DNA from: Planctomycetota bacterium
GTDB taxonomy: Bacteria > Planctomycetota > Phycisphaerae > Phycisphaerales > SM1A02
DNA: 41,264 nucleotides
NCBI GenBank assembly: GCA_022568135.1
Contig: JADFFQ010000038.1
Span: 1-41,264, forward strand
Direction of reading: 5' to 3'
Shown here: piece by piece, positions 16,255 to 25,184 of the stretch
Layout of the letters: the number at the start of each line of letters is the position of its first letter
Numbering within the stretch: the stretch's first letter is position 1
Notes under the pieces: generated by a model
The model's database searches: none
Seen by the model: only the letters and a program-made list of their open reading frames with translations
Told to the model about the DNA's origin: nothing
Translations under genes and position numbers: made by a program

Positions 16255-17046
16255 TCATGCCAGCGTGGCGGCGGCCATATCCCTCACTCGCAGCGTCGCT
16301 CTGGCTTGCTCCTTCATGTACCGGACGCCGATCTTGTGCGGGTGGTGGCGGTGAAAGTACAACGCACGATTGGGGATGTTCTCCATCCGATGCTCGACCG
16401 CCATCCGAACCCACAACTCGTAATCTTCCACAACGCGGAACTCCTTCGCCGTCGAATAGCCGCCGAGTTTTCGCAAGACTTCAGCCCGAACCATCACACT
16501 GCCATGAACGAACGGGCAGCCGGTAGTCCGCAGAACCGCTCTGATGGACTCGTAATCCGCCGGATGGTGGATCTCGTTTATCAACTTGTTATCTTCGTCG
16601 ATCACATACATGCCCGTACCGCAAATCGCCGTGCCCGGCCGGGCATCGAGAAAGGCCTTCTGCACTTCCAAGCGCGTGACCGGGCTCATATCGTCGCCGT
16701 CGTGCCTCGCAATGAGCAGCGCCCGGCAGGCTTCGAGGCCGCGATTGAGGGCGCCCGCAACGCCTAGGTTCTGTTCGTAGCGAACCACGCGGATCCGTGG
16801 GTCGTGGTCAGCATAGGAGCGCAGCACGGCCGGAGTGTCGTCGGTGGAGCCGTCATCCACGATGACGAACTCGAAGTCGGCGAACATCTGCTGCAACACG
16901 GAGTCAATCGCCTGCTCCAGAAAGCGGCGCTTGCGGCGTCCGGCCTCGTCGAGCCTGCGCCGGTACCACCAGCGACTCCAGATGCTGCGCGGATGAACGC
17001 TGCACGCATTGTAGACCGGCATGAGCACACTAACTTGCGGAGTCAC
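16255..17046 (-). CDS. GT2 family glycosyltransferase with an N-terminal insertion
   Basis: A 263-residue GT-A-fold glycosyltransferase. The opening motif V-S-V-L-M-P-V-Y-N-A is followed not by the usual helix but by an Arg/Trp-rich insertion of about 27 residues, after which the pattern resumes with E-Q-A-I-D-S-V-L-Q-Q. V-D-D-G-S-T-D-D-T is normal, but the metal motif reads R-H-D-G-D-D instead of the commoner D-S-D-D. E-D-Y-E-L-W-V-R occurs near residue 205. The start is GTG 17046, with GGGAG eight bases upstream. The cluster context suggests polysaccharide synthesis; substrate unknown. Confidence 0.82.
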   Translation of the reverse strand: MTPQVSVLMPVYNACSVHPRSIWSRWWYRRRLDEAGRRKRRFLEQAIDSVLQQMFADFEFVIVDDGSTDDTPAVLRSYADHDPRIRVVRYEQNLGVAGALNRGLEACRALLIARHDGDDMSPVTRLEVQKAFLDARPGTAICGTGMYVIDEDNKLINEIHHPADYESIRAVLRTTGCPFVHGSVMVRAEVLRKLGGYSTAKEFRVVEDYELWVRMAVEHRMENIPNRALYFHRHHPHKIGVRYMKEQARATLRVRDMAAATLA

Positions 17047-17064
17047 AAAGGCGCTCCCGATCGC

Positions 17065-17742
17065 TCAGTGATACACCCGCTTGACACTATCGTCGAAGCA
17101 GTAGGTAACGTTATTGCCGCCTTTGATGTAGCCGTTGACATTCGTCACGATCGGCACCTTTGTCGTCTTGAAATGCTGCTCGATCCGCGCGAAGAAGTCC
17201 TGATCCTCCCCCCACCGCGCGTCTCCGAAATATCCCACTGCATCCAGGCATTCTCGGCGATGCACCCGGCAATTTGTATTCACCGTATCGATCGGATGGG
17301 GCCTGACTCGATACTCGTTGCGGATGGTCCCGTCCGGCTGAGGGATGAAGTGAGCGAACCCCCAGGCTGTGGCCACCATCGCCAAATCGTAGTCTCGGTC
17401 GAATTCGCACATGACCGTGGCGAGATGGTGCGGCAGCCAGAAGTCGTCAGAATCGCAGTAGGCGATCAACGCGCCGCGGGCACGCCTCAGCGCATGGTTG
17501 CGGACGCTGCCCGGCTCGCCGATGTGTGACAGCTCGATCAACTCAACGTGCGCGGGGGTCACGTCAATGTTACGGACTACCTCGACCGTATCGTCCGTCG
17601 AGCCATCGTCAGCAATGATTATCTCGATCCGGGAAACGTCGATGCAGTCCTGATCGACGATGCTGCGAACGCACCGCCCAATGAAAAGCTCCCGGTTGTA
17701 GACCGGCACCGCGACGGATATCAGCACCTCGGTCCTGCTCAT
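17065..17742 (-). CDS. GT2 family glycosyltransferase, short form
   Basis: A 225-residue GT-A-fold glycosyltransferase, shorter than its cluster mates. It has V-P-V-Y-N-R-E near the start, A-D-D-G-S-T-D-D-T, and the metal-binding Y-C-D-S-D-D-F motif, with a W-G-E-D-Q-D-F-F-A-R segment matching the E-D base region. The C-terminal helices seen in the neighbours are missing, yet the gene ends with a normal stop, so it could be a compact form or a natural truncation. ATG 17742 has GGGAGG upstream; the GTG at 17745 is one codon earlier. Its first 30 bases match those of the GT2 gene ending at 13316. Confidence 0.82.
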   Translation of the reverse strand: MSRTEVLISVAVPVYNRELFIGRCVRSIVDQDCIDVSRIEIIIADDGSTDDTVEVVRNIDVTPAHVELIELSHIGEPGSVRNHALRRARGALIAYCDSDDFWLPHHLATVMCEFDRDYDLAMVATAWGFAHFIPQPDGTIRNEYRVRPHPIDTVNTNCRVHRRECLDAVGYFGDARWGEDQDFFARIEQHFKTTKVPIVTNVNGYIKGGNNVTYCFDDSVKRVYH

Positions 17743-17761
17743 CACGCACCTCCCCTGACGT

Positions 17762-18655
17762 CTAGCCCGACCGGACCAGTGACCTCATGATCCACCAATA
17801 CGTTTGGCCCGACAGCGGCGCCGCCGCCCAGGCGCGATACGCGTACCCCAACGCCATACCGCGACGATTCACCGCCAAGCTCACCTGGACGCTGTGCCGG
17901 TAGACGGGCACCATGGCAGCCCGGCGCGTCTCGCCCCGCCGCCGCAGCGCCGCCCGCACTGCCTTTACCACGGTCCCGATCGACTCGATCCCACGCTGGC
18001 TACAGACGCTTTGCGTATGCACGCGGTAGTCCAGAAGAACCTCGTCGAGGATCGCGAGCTGCCCGAACTGACTCATTCGAAACCAGAGCTCCAGATCCTC
18101 GGCCGGTTCGTAGAGAGGATCGTAGCCACCGCCAGCCCGGTCGTACGCCGACCGCCGAAACATGACCGTCGGGTGCGCAATAATGTTGTGGCCAACGAGC
18201 ATCTCGTTCAGGATCGTGTCATGCGAGCCGCTGATCTGGCGCCGCGTCTCCGGATCGAGATCCACGTAACGATCGCCGGGGTGGCGGTAGCGCCACGCGG
18301 TACCCAGCACCACGCACTCAGGGTGCGTGTCAAGGTATTCGACCTGTCGCTCCAGACGCCGCGGGTACGCAACGTCGTCCGCATCCATCCGCGCGATGAG
18401 CTCGCACGTGGCCGCCGATACTCCGTCGTTAAGCGCCACCGTGTAGCCAGTGTGCGGCCGGGACACCACCCGCACCCGCGCGTCCTGATCCGCAAATGCC
18501 TCAAGCAACACCTTTGAGCCGTCGCTCGAACCATCGTCGACCGTGATGAGCTCGAACTCGCGGTACCTCTGCCCGAGGATGCTGCGCACCGCCTCGCCGA
18601 GGAACGCCTGGGCGTTGTAGACGGGCATGATGACGCTGACCCGCGGATCACCCAT
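17762..18655 (-). CDS. GT2 family glycosyltransferase
   Basis: A 297-residue GT-A-fold glycosyltransferase. Motifs in order: V-S-V-I-M-P-V-Y-N-A, V-D-D-G-S-S-D-G-S, R-M-D-A-D-D (metal binding), and P-A-E-D-L-E-L-W-F-R near residue 185. The C-terminal 80 residues are basic and form helices like those of the gene at 12372-13316, with which it shares overall build. Its ATG overlaps the stop of the upstream CgeB-like gene by one base (TGATG), so the two are translationally coupled. Donor and acceptor sugars cannot be read from the sequence. Confidence 0.86.
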   Translation of the reverse strand: MGDPRVSVIMPVYNAQAFLGEAVRSILGQRYREFELITVDDGSSDGSKVLLEAFADQDARVRVVSRPHTGYTVALNDGVSAATCELIARMDADDVAYPRRLERQVEYLDTHPECVVLGTAWRYRHPGDRYVDLDPETRRQISGSHDTILNEMLVGHNIIAHPTVMFRRSAYDRAGGGYDPLYEPAEDLELWFRMSQFGQLAILDEVLLDYRVHTQSVCSQRGIESIGTVVKAVRAALRRRGETRRAAMVPVYRHSVQVSLAVNRRGMALGYAYRAWAAAPLSGQTYWWIMRSLVRSG

Positions 18656-19809
18656 CAGTCAACCTCCAGCACATCCCCGTCACCTCCCGCAAGCAATACC
18701 TCCAGAGGCGGCGATTCGACATTCATGGTGCCGAAGAGATGATCGAATCGGTGCGCGTACGTGTGCTCCCGCATGGTCCTCTCGAAACCAGCGTCCGCGA
18801 TCGCTCGCCGCTCGTCCTCGTGGTCCAGGTAATACCGTACCCGCTCGACCAGATCGACGGCGCTCCGGAAGGCAACGATCTCCCGGTCCAGCTCGTAGTA
18901 TTCCGCTAAGTCGCACGCGTCGCCCGAGAGCATAAAACCGCCGCACCCGGGTACCTCGAAGTTACGGGCCTTAATCTGTTGGACGTAACCCGGATCGATC
19001 GTCTCAAGCGTTCGCATCGGGTCCTCGGACGGTATACGACGGCTCAGTCGCTCAAGGCGACGGATCACCCCGCGAGAGTAACGCCCGCCCGGCAGCCTCG
19101 CCATCAGCCGGTAGAGCCAGCCGGCCTCGACCGATGCGTTCGGCGGGGCCGACGCATTCGACAGATTAAGGTTGATTCGGCTCTCGTTGAACACCTCGAT
19201 CATTCGCGACTGACCGATCCGGCCAGACTCCCATCCATGGCCCCAGACCTGCACGTCGATCCCAAGCTGCTGCAGCGCATCGATTAGTGCTCGGCGATTC
19301 CCGTGCGGCTGGCCGACGAAACTGGCGTCGTACTTGATCGGCACGTCGAGCCTCCGGTACTCGAAGTGATTCACCGCCCATTGGCTCTTGATCATCCCCT
19401 CGTAACCCATCGCCTCGTACTTCGGCACGGCGCTACTCGCCGTCGTTACGGCGTAGTTAAAGGCGGGGGCCCAGTAGCAGGAAAAATCATCGAAACGCCA
19501 GTGATCGTCGCAGAACCAATTGACCGTTGCCGTATCCGTGTCGCGTGAGATCGCCCGCATGACACGAGGATCTAGTTCATCGGTGAACAGGACGCAGAAG
19601 AGCACCTCGGGCTGCTCGGCCTTCACCACCTCCAGCAGGCGCTTGTTAGTCTGCTCCCGGCCACGTCGCTTGGCCATGTCAATGGGGTCGAAGTAGATGA
19701 GTTCGAACCCCATGCCGCGCAACGACCCAAAAAAGTTGTGGTGCTCGAAGCTGTAACCGCGCGCCGCGTCGCCATAGTCGTACTTCATCGCAACGTAGAG
19801 GATCCGCAT
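18655..19809 (-). CDS. CgeB-like glycosyltransferase, paralog
   Basis: A 384-residue CgeB/Glyco_trans_1_2-type glycosyltransferase, paralogous to 15103-16245 along its whole length. It starts M-R-I-L-Y-V-A-M-K-Y-D-Y-G-D, keeps N-W-F-C-D-D-H-W-R-F-D and F-V-G-Q-P-H-G-N-R, and has the C-terminal R-N-F-E-V-P-G-C-G-G-F-M-L-S. The ATG has GGAGAG eight bases upstream. The paralogs are each followed closely by other transferase genes, so this part of the cluster may have grown by duplication of a block. Likely role: adding a sugar to the growing glycan in the cytoplasm; specificity unknown. Confidence 0.83.
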   Translation of the reverse strand: MRILYVAMKYDYGDAARGYSFEHHNFFGSLRGMGFELIYFDPIDMAKRRGREQTNKRLLEVVKAEQPEVLFCVLFTDELDPRVMRAISRDTDTATVNWFCDDHWRFDDFSCYWAPAFNYAVTTASSAVPKYEAMGYEGMIKSQWAVNHFEYRRLDVPIKYDASFVGQPHGNRRALIDALQQLGIDVQVWGHGWESGRIGQSRMIEVFNESRINLNLSNASAPPNASVEAGWLYRLMARLPGGRYSRGVIRRLERLSRRIPSEDPMRTLETIDPGYVQQIKARNFEVPGCGGFMLSGDACDLAEYYELDREIVAFRSAVDLVERVRYYLDHEDERRAIADAGFERTMREHTYAHRFDHLFGTMNVESPPLEVLLAGGDGDVLEVD

Positions 19810-19829
19810 CGTGAGTCGCTCTCCGGTGG

Positions 19830-20528
19830 TCAGGCCAGCTTCAGGTACGTCATCCCCGGCAGCCCGAGATTCTGATGGATGACCTGCTCGACGGCATGGC
19901 GCTTCAGGAAATCATTGACTGCTTCATACGGGCCGTGATTGTACCCGCTGCCGGGCTGGTAAAACGTGTCGTGCAGCAGCACCGCGCCGTCGTCGATACG
20001 AGTGACCAGCTCGAGTTCCTTGACCACGGTATCGAACGAGTGGTCCCCATCAAGGAAGAGCAGGGTGACCTTGCCAGCGTGCTCATCGAGGAGCCGGGAA
20101 GCCACCTCGGCGCCATCGCCGACGTGTTGTTCCACGGGCAGCCCCCGGATGCACCGCCCGACGTCCTTGCCGGGGAACTCCGGATGCGATTGGTCGAAGA
20201 GGTCTATGGTGTGGACCAACGCGGGGGTATCGACATAGGCACCCAGCTCGTGCCAGATCCGCGCAGACTTGCCCTGGTGCGTGCCGATGTCGATGACGAG
20301 CTCGGGCCGGTGATAGAAGTAGGCTGTTGCCATGAGCATCAGCTCGTTGTACGGATACGGGTGCGTACCGACGATTTCTGCGACGGCCCGGACGACGTTG
20401 GACGTGTCCCACGCGTTGACCTCGATGCGCGGCCCGGGCTTATCGTGGTGCAACACCGGCTTGACCCTCCGGGGCGGCGCCGTCGCCTTGCCAGAGCCTC
20501 GGAACCAATCCTTCAAGAGTCGATTCAT
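19830..20528 (-). CDS. Class I SAM-dependent methyltransferase (Methyltransf_24-like)
   Basis: A 232-residue methyltransferase. The SAM loop reads V-I-D-I-G-T-H-Q-G-K-S (near residue 77), followed later by L-L-F-L-D-G-D-H-S-F and G-A-V-L-L-H-D-T-F-Y. The D-G-D-H motif is usual in this branch, which methylates sugar hydroxyls among other targets (rhamnosyl O-methyltransferases, cephalosporin hydroxylase relatives). The ATG overlaps the stop of the upstream GT4 gene by four bases (ATGA), so the pair is coupled. The most likely acceptor is a sugar of the exported glycan, but this is inferred from position. Confidence 0.82.
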   Translation of the reverse strand: MNRLLKDWFRGSGKATAPPRRVKPVLHHDKPGPRIEVNAWDTSNVVRAVAEIVGTHPYPYNELMLMATAYFYHRPELVIDIGTHQGKSARIWHELGAYVDTPALVHTIDLFDQSHPEFPGKDVGRCIRGLPVEQHVGDGAEVASRLLDEHAGKVTLLFLDGDHSFDTVVKELELVTRIDDGAVLLHDTFYQPGSGYNHGPYEAVNDFLKRHAVEQVIHQNLGLPGMTYLKLA

Positions 20529-21721
20529 ATCGTCACCTTAGCGCGCTTCGCTTGCCGCGCATCAATCGCCTCACGATAGACCTGTTCATAAAGGTCCACC
20601 GCACGGTCCCACGTAAACCGCTGTCGCCAAATCTGATGCCCCCGCTCACCCAGCTCCGCCAACCGATCGCGATCCCCCAGCATCCGCTCAATCGCCGCCG
20701 CAAGATGGTGCGACCTCGTGTACACGAAGCCATTCTGTCGGCGCTGCGCGGCCACGATCACGCCGCTGCCGCTCCACTCCGCAATCTCCTGTGAGTTACC
20801 CGCTGGCGACGCAACGAACGGCAGTTTCGCCGCCATGCACTCGAACAACACCAGCGGTGAGCACTCGACCACCGACGGAAACACGAAGAGGTCCGCCGCG
20901 TGATAGGCCGCCACCACATCGCGCCGTGGCAGGTCGAGAAGCATCACGCGGCGTCGGCCACGGCTGTAGATCCTCGCCATCGAGGCCCACCAGCGGCAGC
21001 TCCACAGACAACCGCCTTTGGCACTTGAATTGCCGACTAGCACCAGCACGGCACCGCCGATCCTCGCCTTCGCCAACGCCTTGATCGCGATGTCGTGCCC
21101 CTTTACTCCGGTGTGGCTGGCCACCGTCAGCAGCATCGGCATGTTGTTGGGGATCCCGTATCGTTGACGAAACGTCCCGTCGATTTCCGTGAACTCGATC
21201 TCTGATGCCGCGTTGGCAATAGTGCGGCTGATCGGTTCGAGGCCATGGGCCTGCGCAAACCGTCGGTCCTGGTAGGTGTCGGAGTGAAAGATCAGCCGGT
21301 CGTACTTCTTGAGAATGCTGGGCATCTGCTGGAAGTAGGCGGCGTACGCCGGCTCGTGCAGCCCGGAGAAGCCGCAGGGCGCCATTACGGTCGCGTACGG
21401 CAGCTCGTCAATCAGTTCGTAGGATGCGTCGCAGGCCCATTGCTGCGCCGCATAGTTCATCATCACATCGAATTTGCCGCAACGCAGGAACCGCCGATAG
21501 GCACCCGGCGTGCCTCGGATGCCGTAGAGGAGGTTGCCGCTGACGTCGAACTCGGCGATCTTCACGCCGTTGACCTCGAAACGCCGGCGGTCGGGTAGAC
21601 GGGTTGTGGCGACCGTAACGTCATGCCCTCGGCGGACCAACCCCTCCGATATCTGCTTCACCACCTCCTGAGCGCCGCCGACGCTCGGGTGATAGAACTC
21701 GACAGTGTGGAGGATCCTCAT
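20525..21721 (-). CDS. GT4 family glycosyltransferase
   Basis: A 398-residue retaining GT-B-fold glycosyltransferase. The start M-R-I-L-H-T-V-E-F-Y-H-P-S-V-G-G-A-Q is typical of GT4, with the nucleotide-sugar-binding motif in the C-terminal domain: F-P-S-V-V-E-C-S-P-L-V-L-F-E-C-M-A-A (the second Glu of the E-x7-E motif is present). L-L-T-V-A-S-H-T-G-V-K-G marks the domain junction. A stretch around G-C-L-W-S-C-R-W-W (about residue 240) is unusually Cys/Trp-rich. The frame extends 13 codons upstream, but Met at 21721 is the natural start. Donor not known. Confidence 0.87.
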   Translation of the reverse strand: MRILHTVEFYHPSVGGAQEVVKQISEGLVRRGHDVTVATTRLPDRRRFEVNGVKIAEFDVSGNLLYGIRGTPGAYRRFLRCGKFDVMMNYAAQQWACDASYELIDELPYATVMAPCGFSGLHEPAYAAYFQQMPSILKKYDRLIFHSDTYQDRRFAQAHGLEPISRTIANAASEIEFTEIDGTFRQRYGIPNNMPMLLTVASHTGVKGHDIAIKALAKARIGGAVLVLVGNSSAKGGCLWSCRWWASMARIYSRGRRRVMLLDLPRRDVVAAYHAADLFVFPSVVECSPLVLFECMAAKLPFVASPAGNSQEIAEWSGSGVIVAAQRRQNGFVYTRSHHLAAAIERMLGDRDRLAELGERGHQIWRQRFTWDRAVDLYEQVYREAIDARQAKRAKVTI

Positions 21722-21944
21722 ATCGACCCGGCTCCAGTCTCCTCGCCTCCCGCCTTCCAAACCATAACCTGCAGGCCGTACGCCAGCATCGGCTTCGAGC
21801 CGCGGTCTGAGGACGACAGATCACCAAGCGTAATAAAACATCTGATTGCCGAGGCCGCCCTGCAAGCGAACGATGCTTTCCGGTCTCCGTGTGGTCGACG
21901 TAACCCACCTCCGCTGCGATGCCAAGAGTTTTTGCAGACAAGGA

Positions 21945-22664
21945 TCAATCCCGTCTGCGCCAGTTTTCCCAGACGAAATAGTACTCATACGTCAACTCGT
22001 GCGTTTCCGACAAACGGCGCCTGATTTCCTGCCTTCGCTGATTGGCGTTCTCGACGAAGTCGTGGAATTGCACCTGGATATTGCGGATCGCGAGATGATA
22101 CTTCTCGCCAAGGACTCGATCGAGAAGATCGTACTCTGCCCCCTCGATGTTGATCTTCATAAGGTCGATCTCATTCAACCCCAGATCGTCCCGCAAGCAC
22201 TCTACCACGTCCATCAGCTCGATCGTCTCTCGGGTCTCCCCATGGTTGTAGAGGGACGACGCGTCACCATTGACGGTGATCTCACCATGAGCCGTTGACG
22301 CAGCCAACCCGTACGGGAACACGCGGATTGCATCGTTGTGAGCGAAGCGGCGGGTCGTCGCCTCGGTGTAGGCGGTGACCGGCTCAAACACGAGAATGCG
22401 ACACCGATACATCGCGTAGATGTCGCTGGCCCATTGGCCCTCGTAGCCGCCGATGTCCACCACGGTCGATTCCGGCCCGAGGTCGTAGTGCAGGCGAAGC
22501 GTCTTCTCACCCTCATCGCGCAGCCATTGTTCGAGGGCCAGTTCGCGCTGGGTTGGCGGAGGCGACGGCGGCGGCAGCGGCGGATCGATCGCGTTCGCCA
22601 TGATCCGCAGACGTCCAGCAATTGAATGCTTGAATTGGCCCATCCGATTTCCACCCTGCATCAC
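21945..22664 (-). CDS. FkbM family methyltransferase
   Basis: A 239-residue SAM-dependent O-methyltransferase of the FkbM type, common in polysaccharide clusters. The SAM-binding region is V-V-D-I-G-G-Y-E-G-Q-W-A, and the family motif I-D-L-M-K-I-N-I-E-G-A-E-Y-D-L-L is complete. The N-terminus contains a Pro-rich stretch (P-P-L-P-P-P-S-P-P-P) before the domain. The GTG at 22664 overlaps the Wzt stop; an ATG at 22661 and one at 22643 with GGTGG upstream are also possible. The gap to the next gene (21722-21944) shows no clear feature. Likely substrate: a sugar hydroxyl of the glycan. Confidence 0.85.
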   Translation of the reverse strand: MMQGGNRMGQFKHSIAGRLRIMANAIDPPLPPPSPPPTQRELALEQWLRDEGEKTLRLHYDLGPESTVVDIGGYEGQWASDIYAMYRCRILVFEPVTAYTEATTRRFAHNDAIRVFPYGLAASTAHGEITVNGDASSLYNHGETRETIELMDVVECLRDDLGLNEIDLMKINIEGAEYDLLDRVLGEKYHLAIRNIQVQFHDFVENANQRRQEIRRRLSETHELTYEYYFVWENWRRRD

Positions 22665-23932
22665 GCAGGACTAATGCCCGGCCGGCTTCGGCTCACCACG
22701 ACACCGTTTGACGCATCGCCCCTCGGCCTCGACCCGTCGGTAAAGACGTTCTGAATCACCACCTTGCCCAGATCGTGTTGGCTGTGAACAGGTACATCCT
22801 GGCTCGACAATCCGAAACCGATCTGAAGACTCAAGCTGTTGAACTGCGCGTCGAACTCGAAGGTTACCTGGTACCGCCCCCGGCCGAGGTCGCACGATTC
22901 CGACCACTGCGTGGTCAGCCAGACTCCGTCAAAGGTCACGAGACCCAGCGCAACCACCGTCTGCCGGCAAGGCTCGTCTAATTCGAAGGTGAGTCGCACG
23001 CGGATGGGTTCACCCAACCGAAAGACCGCGCGCTCACGGTCCTCGTCGTCCATGACGAGTATCCCAACCACCTGTCCAAGGGTCTTGGTGTCCGGCGGCG
23101 GCACTTCAATGAAAGGCGTCGGATGGCGGCCCGACACCCCGTCAACGTCTTGGATGTAGTGCTCGACAATCTCATGCGGTGCGCCGATCGCTATGACTCG
23201 CCCGTTCTCCAAGCGGATGGCGCGCGTGCAATAACGCTGGATCGTCGCGGTCGCGTGCGTGACCAGGAAGATGGTCTGGCCGGTCTCCCGAAGGTTCTCG
23301 ATCCGAGAGAGGCATTTCCTCTGGAACGCACGATCACCCACGGCCAACACCTCATCGACGAGGAGGATGTCGGGGTCGAGGTGGGCCGCCACGGCGAACG
23401 CCAGCCGGGTGTACATGCCGCTGGAGTAGCGCTTGACCGGCGTGTCGATAAACCGCTCTATGCCGGAGAACTCCACGATCTCATCAAAGCGCTGGCGGAT
23501 CTCAGACGCCTTCATACCCAGGATGGCGCCGTTGAGGAAAACGTTCTCTCGACCGGTCAGCTCAGTATGAAAGCCCGTGCCGACTTCCAGCAAACTGCCG
23601 ATGCGGCCGCGGGTGGCGATCCATCCCTCTGTGGGGGCGGTGATACCCGCGATGAGCTTCAGCAGCGTACTCTTTCCGGATCCGTTGGGCCCGACGACGC
23701 CCAGGATCTGCCCGCGCTCGACTTCAAACGAGACATCCGACAGGGCCCAGAGCAGGTTGTCGGGCCGTTTCCGCGTGCCGGCCGGCTGCCCGGACCACCG
23801 TCGCATCCATCGCCACGCCGTGCGGGGCAGGTCGCTCAGAACCGTGCGAAGCGTCTGATGGGCCTGGCGTTCCCGCAGACCAATGCGATACAGCTTCCCC
23901 AGCCGCTGTGCTCGGATGACCACGTCGCTCAT
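22661..23932 (-). CDS. wzt: ABC polysaccharide exporter, ATP-binding subunit with C-terminal binding domain
   Basis: ATPase of an ABC-2 exporter that moves a finished, lipid-linked polysaccharide across the inner membrane. Walker A is G-P-N-G-S-G-K-S-T at residues 81-89; the signature is Y-S-S-G-M-Y-T-R-L-A, followed by Walker B D-I-L-L-V-D-E-V-L-A-V-G-D. Unlike plain TagH-type subunits it has a C-terminal domain of about 150 residues, as in Wzt of O-antigen systems, where this domain recognises the modified end of the polymer. That would fit the methyl- and sulfotransferases nearby (inference). It sits three bases after the permease gene and overlaps the FkbM gene by four. Confidence 0.9.
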   Translation of the reverse strand: MSDVVIRAQRLGKLYRIGLRERQAHQTLRTVLSDLPRTAWRWMRRWSGQPAGTRKRPDNLLWALSDVSFEVERGQILGVVGPNGSGKSTLLKLIAGITAPTEGWIATRGRIGSLLEVGTGFHTELTGRENVFLNGAILGMKASEIRQRFDEIVEFSGIERFIDTPVKRYSSGMYTRLAFAVAAHLDPDILLVDEVLAVGDRAFQRKCLSRIENLRETGQTIFLVTHATATIQRYCTRAIRLENGRVIAIGAPHEIVEHYIQDVDGVSGRHPTPFIEVPPPDTKTLGQVVGILVMDDEDRERAVFRLGEPIRVRLTFELDEPCRQTVVALGLVTFDGVWLTTQWSESCDLGRGRYQVTFEFDAQFNSLSLQIGFGLSSQDVPVHSQHDLGKVVIQNVFTDGSRPRGDASNGVVVSRSRPGISPA

Positions 23933-23935
23933 GAG

Positions 23936-24859
23936 TTAGACCACGTCCGCAAAGCTGCTTTCGCTGCGTCGGAAGAAGTAGAGCCCGGACACCAGAATCA
24001 GGAGCACCCCGGGGATCGAAAGGAAGCTCATCAATCGGGGCGGATCCGTCCCCAGCGCCGCCCAGCGAACGCCGGTCGTCACCAACTGCATGGGGTTCAG
24101 CTCGAGCAGAATACTCAGCACACCATGCGGCACCAACTGCTTGGAATAGACCACGGGCGTCATGAAGAACCAGAATAGCATCGCGAACGGGATCAGATGC
24201 TGCACGTCTCGGTATCGCACGTTGATCGCCGCCAACCAGAGGCCGATGGCGAACGCCGTCAACGTCGCCAGCGGGTAGAAGGCCGGGATCAGAAGGATCC
24301 GCCACGACGGAGTAGGGCCGTAGAACAGGACCATGACGACAACGATAGCCGTCGCCAGCGTCAGATCGACGATCGGCGAGATGAGCGATGAGAACGGCAG
24401 GACCAGTCGCGGGAACGCAATCTTCTGAAGCAGGCCCGGATTGCCAACCAGGCTCATGCTCACGCCGGTCATCGAGTTGGCGAAGTACTGCCACGGAACC
24501 AGCGCCGCGAAGATGAAGACGCCGTACGGCAGGTCGTTCTCCGCCTTCAACTTCGCGATGTACCCGAACACCAGCGCGTACAGCGCCATCTGGGCCAACG
24601 GCTGCATCACCGCCCACAGACCGCCCAGGAACATCTGCTTGTAGCGCACAAGCACATCGCGCATCCCGAGGAACCAGATCAGCTCCCGGTGCGCCCAGAT
24701 CTGCCGTAGTTGCAACTCCGGCCAACCCTTAGGCGGCCGATTGATCGATGCTCCGGGCATCGAGCGAAGCGCGTCGCGGTCCGCTTCGGAGGCGCGCGCG
24801 TCGCCGACCTGGAAGGTTGTCTGCTCGACACGCGCATCCAAGGGCGTCTCTAGCTTCAT
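23936..24859 (-). CDS. wzm: ABC polysaccharide exporter, permease subunit
   Basis: Membrane subunit of the exporter, 307 residues. After a soluble N-terminal tail of about 55 residues comes the amphipathic segment W-A-H-R-E-L-I-W-F-L and the R-D-V-L-V-R-Y-K-Q motif common to the Wzm/TagG family, then six hydrophobic segments. Near the last loop F-W-F-F-M-T-P-V-V-Y-S is a family hallmark. It pairs with the ATPase three bases downstream. As first gene of this long minus-strand run it probably marks the start of the main operon; the 325 bases upstream show no sure promoter. Confidence 0.88.
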   Translation of the reverse strand: MKLETPLDARVEQTTFQVGDARASEADRDALRSMPGASINRPPKGWPELQLRQIWAHRELIWFLGMRDVLVRYKQMFLGGLWAVMQPLAQMALYALVFGYIAKLKAENDLPYGVFIFAALVPWQYFANSMTGVSMSLVGNPGLLQKIAFPRLVLPFSSLISPIVDLTLATAIVVVMVLFYGPTPSWRILLIPAFYPLATLTAFAIGLWLAAINVRYRDVQHLIPFAMLFWFFMTPVVYSKQLVPHGVLSILLELNPMQLVTTGVRWAALGTDPPRLMSFLSIPGVLLILVSGLYFFRRSESSFADVV

Positions 24860-25184
24860 GCGAGCCTAAGGCGGTTCGGGGAAAGGTGCTGCTCCGACAC
24901 CGGCATCCCGAGGTCAGCGGCAACACTGGCGAGCACCTCGCTACGGGTCGCGTTGCCACGAAATAAAGTTGGCCGACCCGGCCGAGCCACAGCTCCACGA
25001 ACCACCACGCCGACCGAGGAAATCATCTCAGCAAACGACGATATCCGGGCCGTTTAGGCCTGTCAACCAGTACCCGCTCAGCGCGGTGGGCCGCAGCCGC
25101 ATCTGTTGAGTGCAGGCGACCGGGCGCGCGATCTGCGGCAGCGAGATAGTTCGATGCAAGTGTCCGGCAGCGAGGCGAACGGCG
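24860..25184. other. Intergenic stretch, no gene seen
   Basis: This lies between the exporter permease and GDP-mannose dehydratase genes, both on the minus strand. It should contain the promoter of the exporter operon, but I find no hexamer pair at proper spacing and no repeat or hairpin worth calling. The short frames in it have no family resemblance. Confidence 0.5.

Noticed and set aside
15739-16767. Long plus-strand frame of 342 codons opposite the CgeB-like and GT2 genes.
   Set aside because: The minus strand holds clear families there; long opposite frames are normal in high-GC DNA.
23123-24178. Long plus-strand frame opposite wzt and wzm.
   Set aside because: Its translation has no family features, while the exporter genes are certain.
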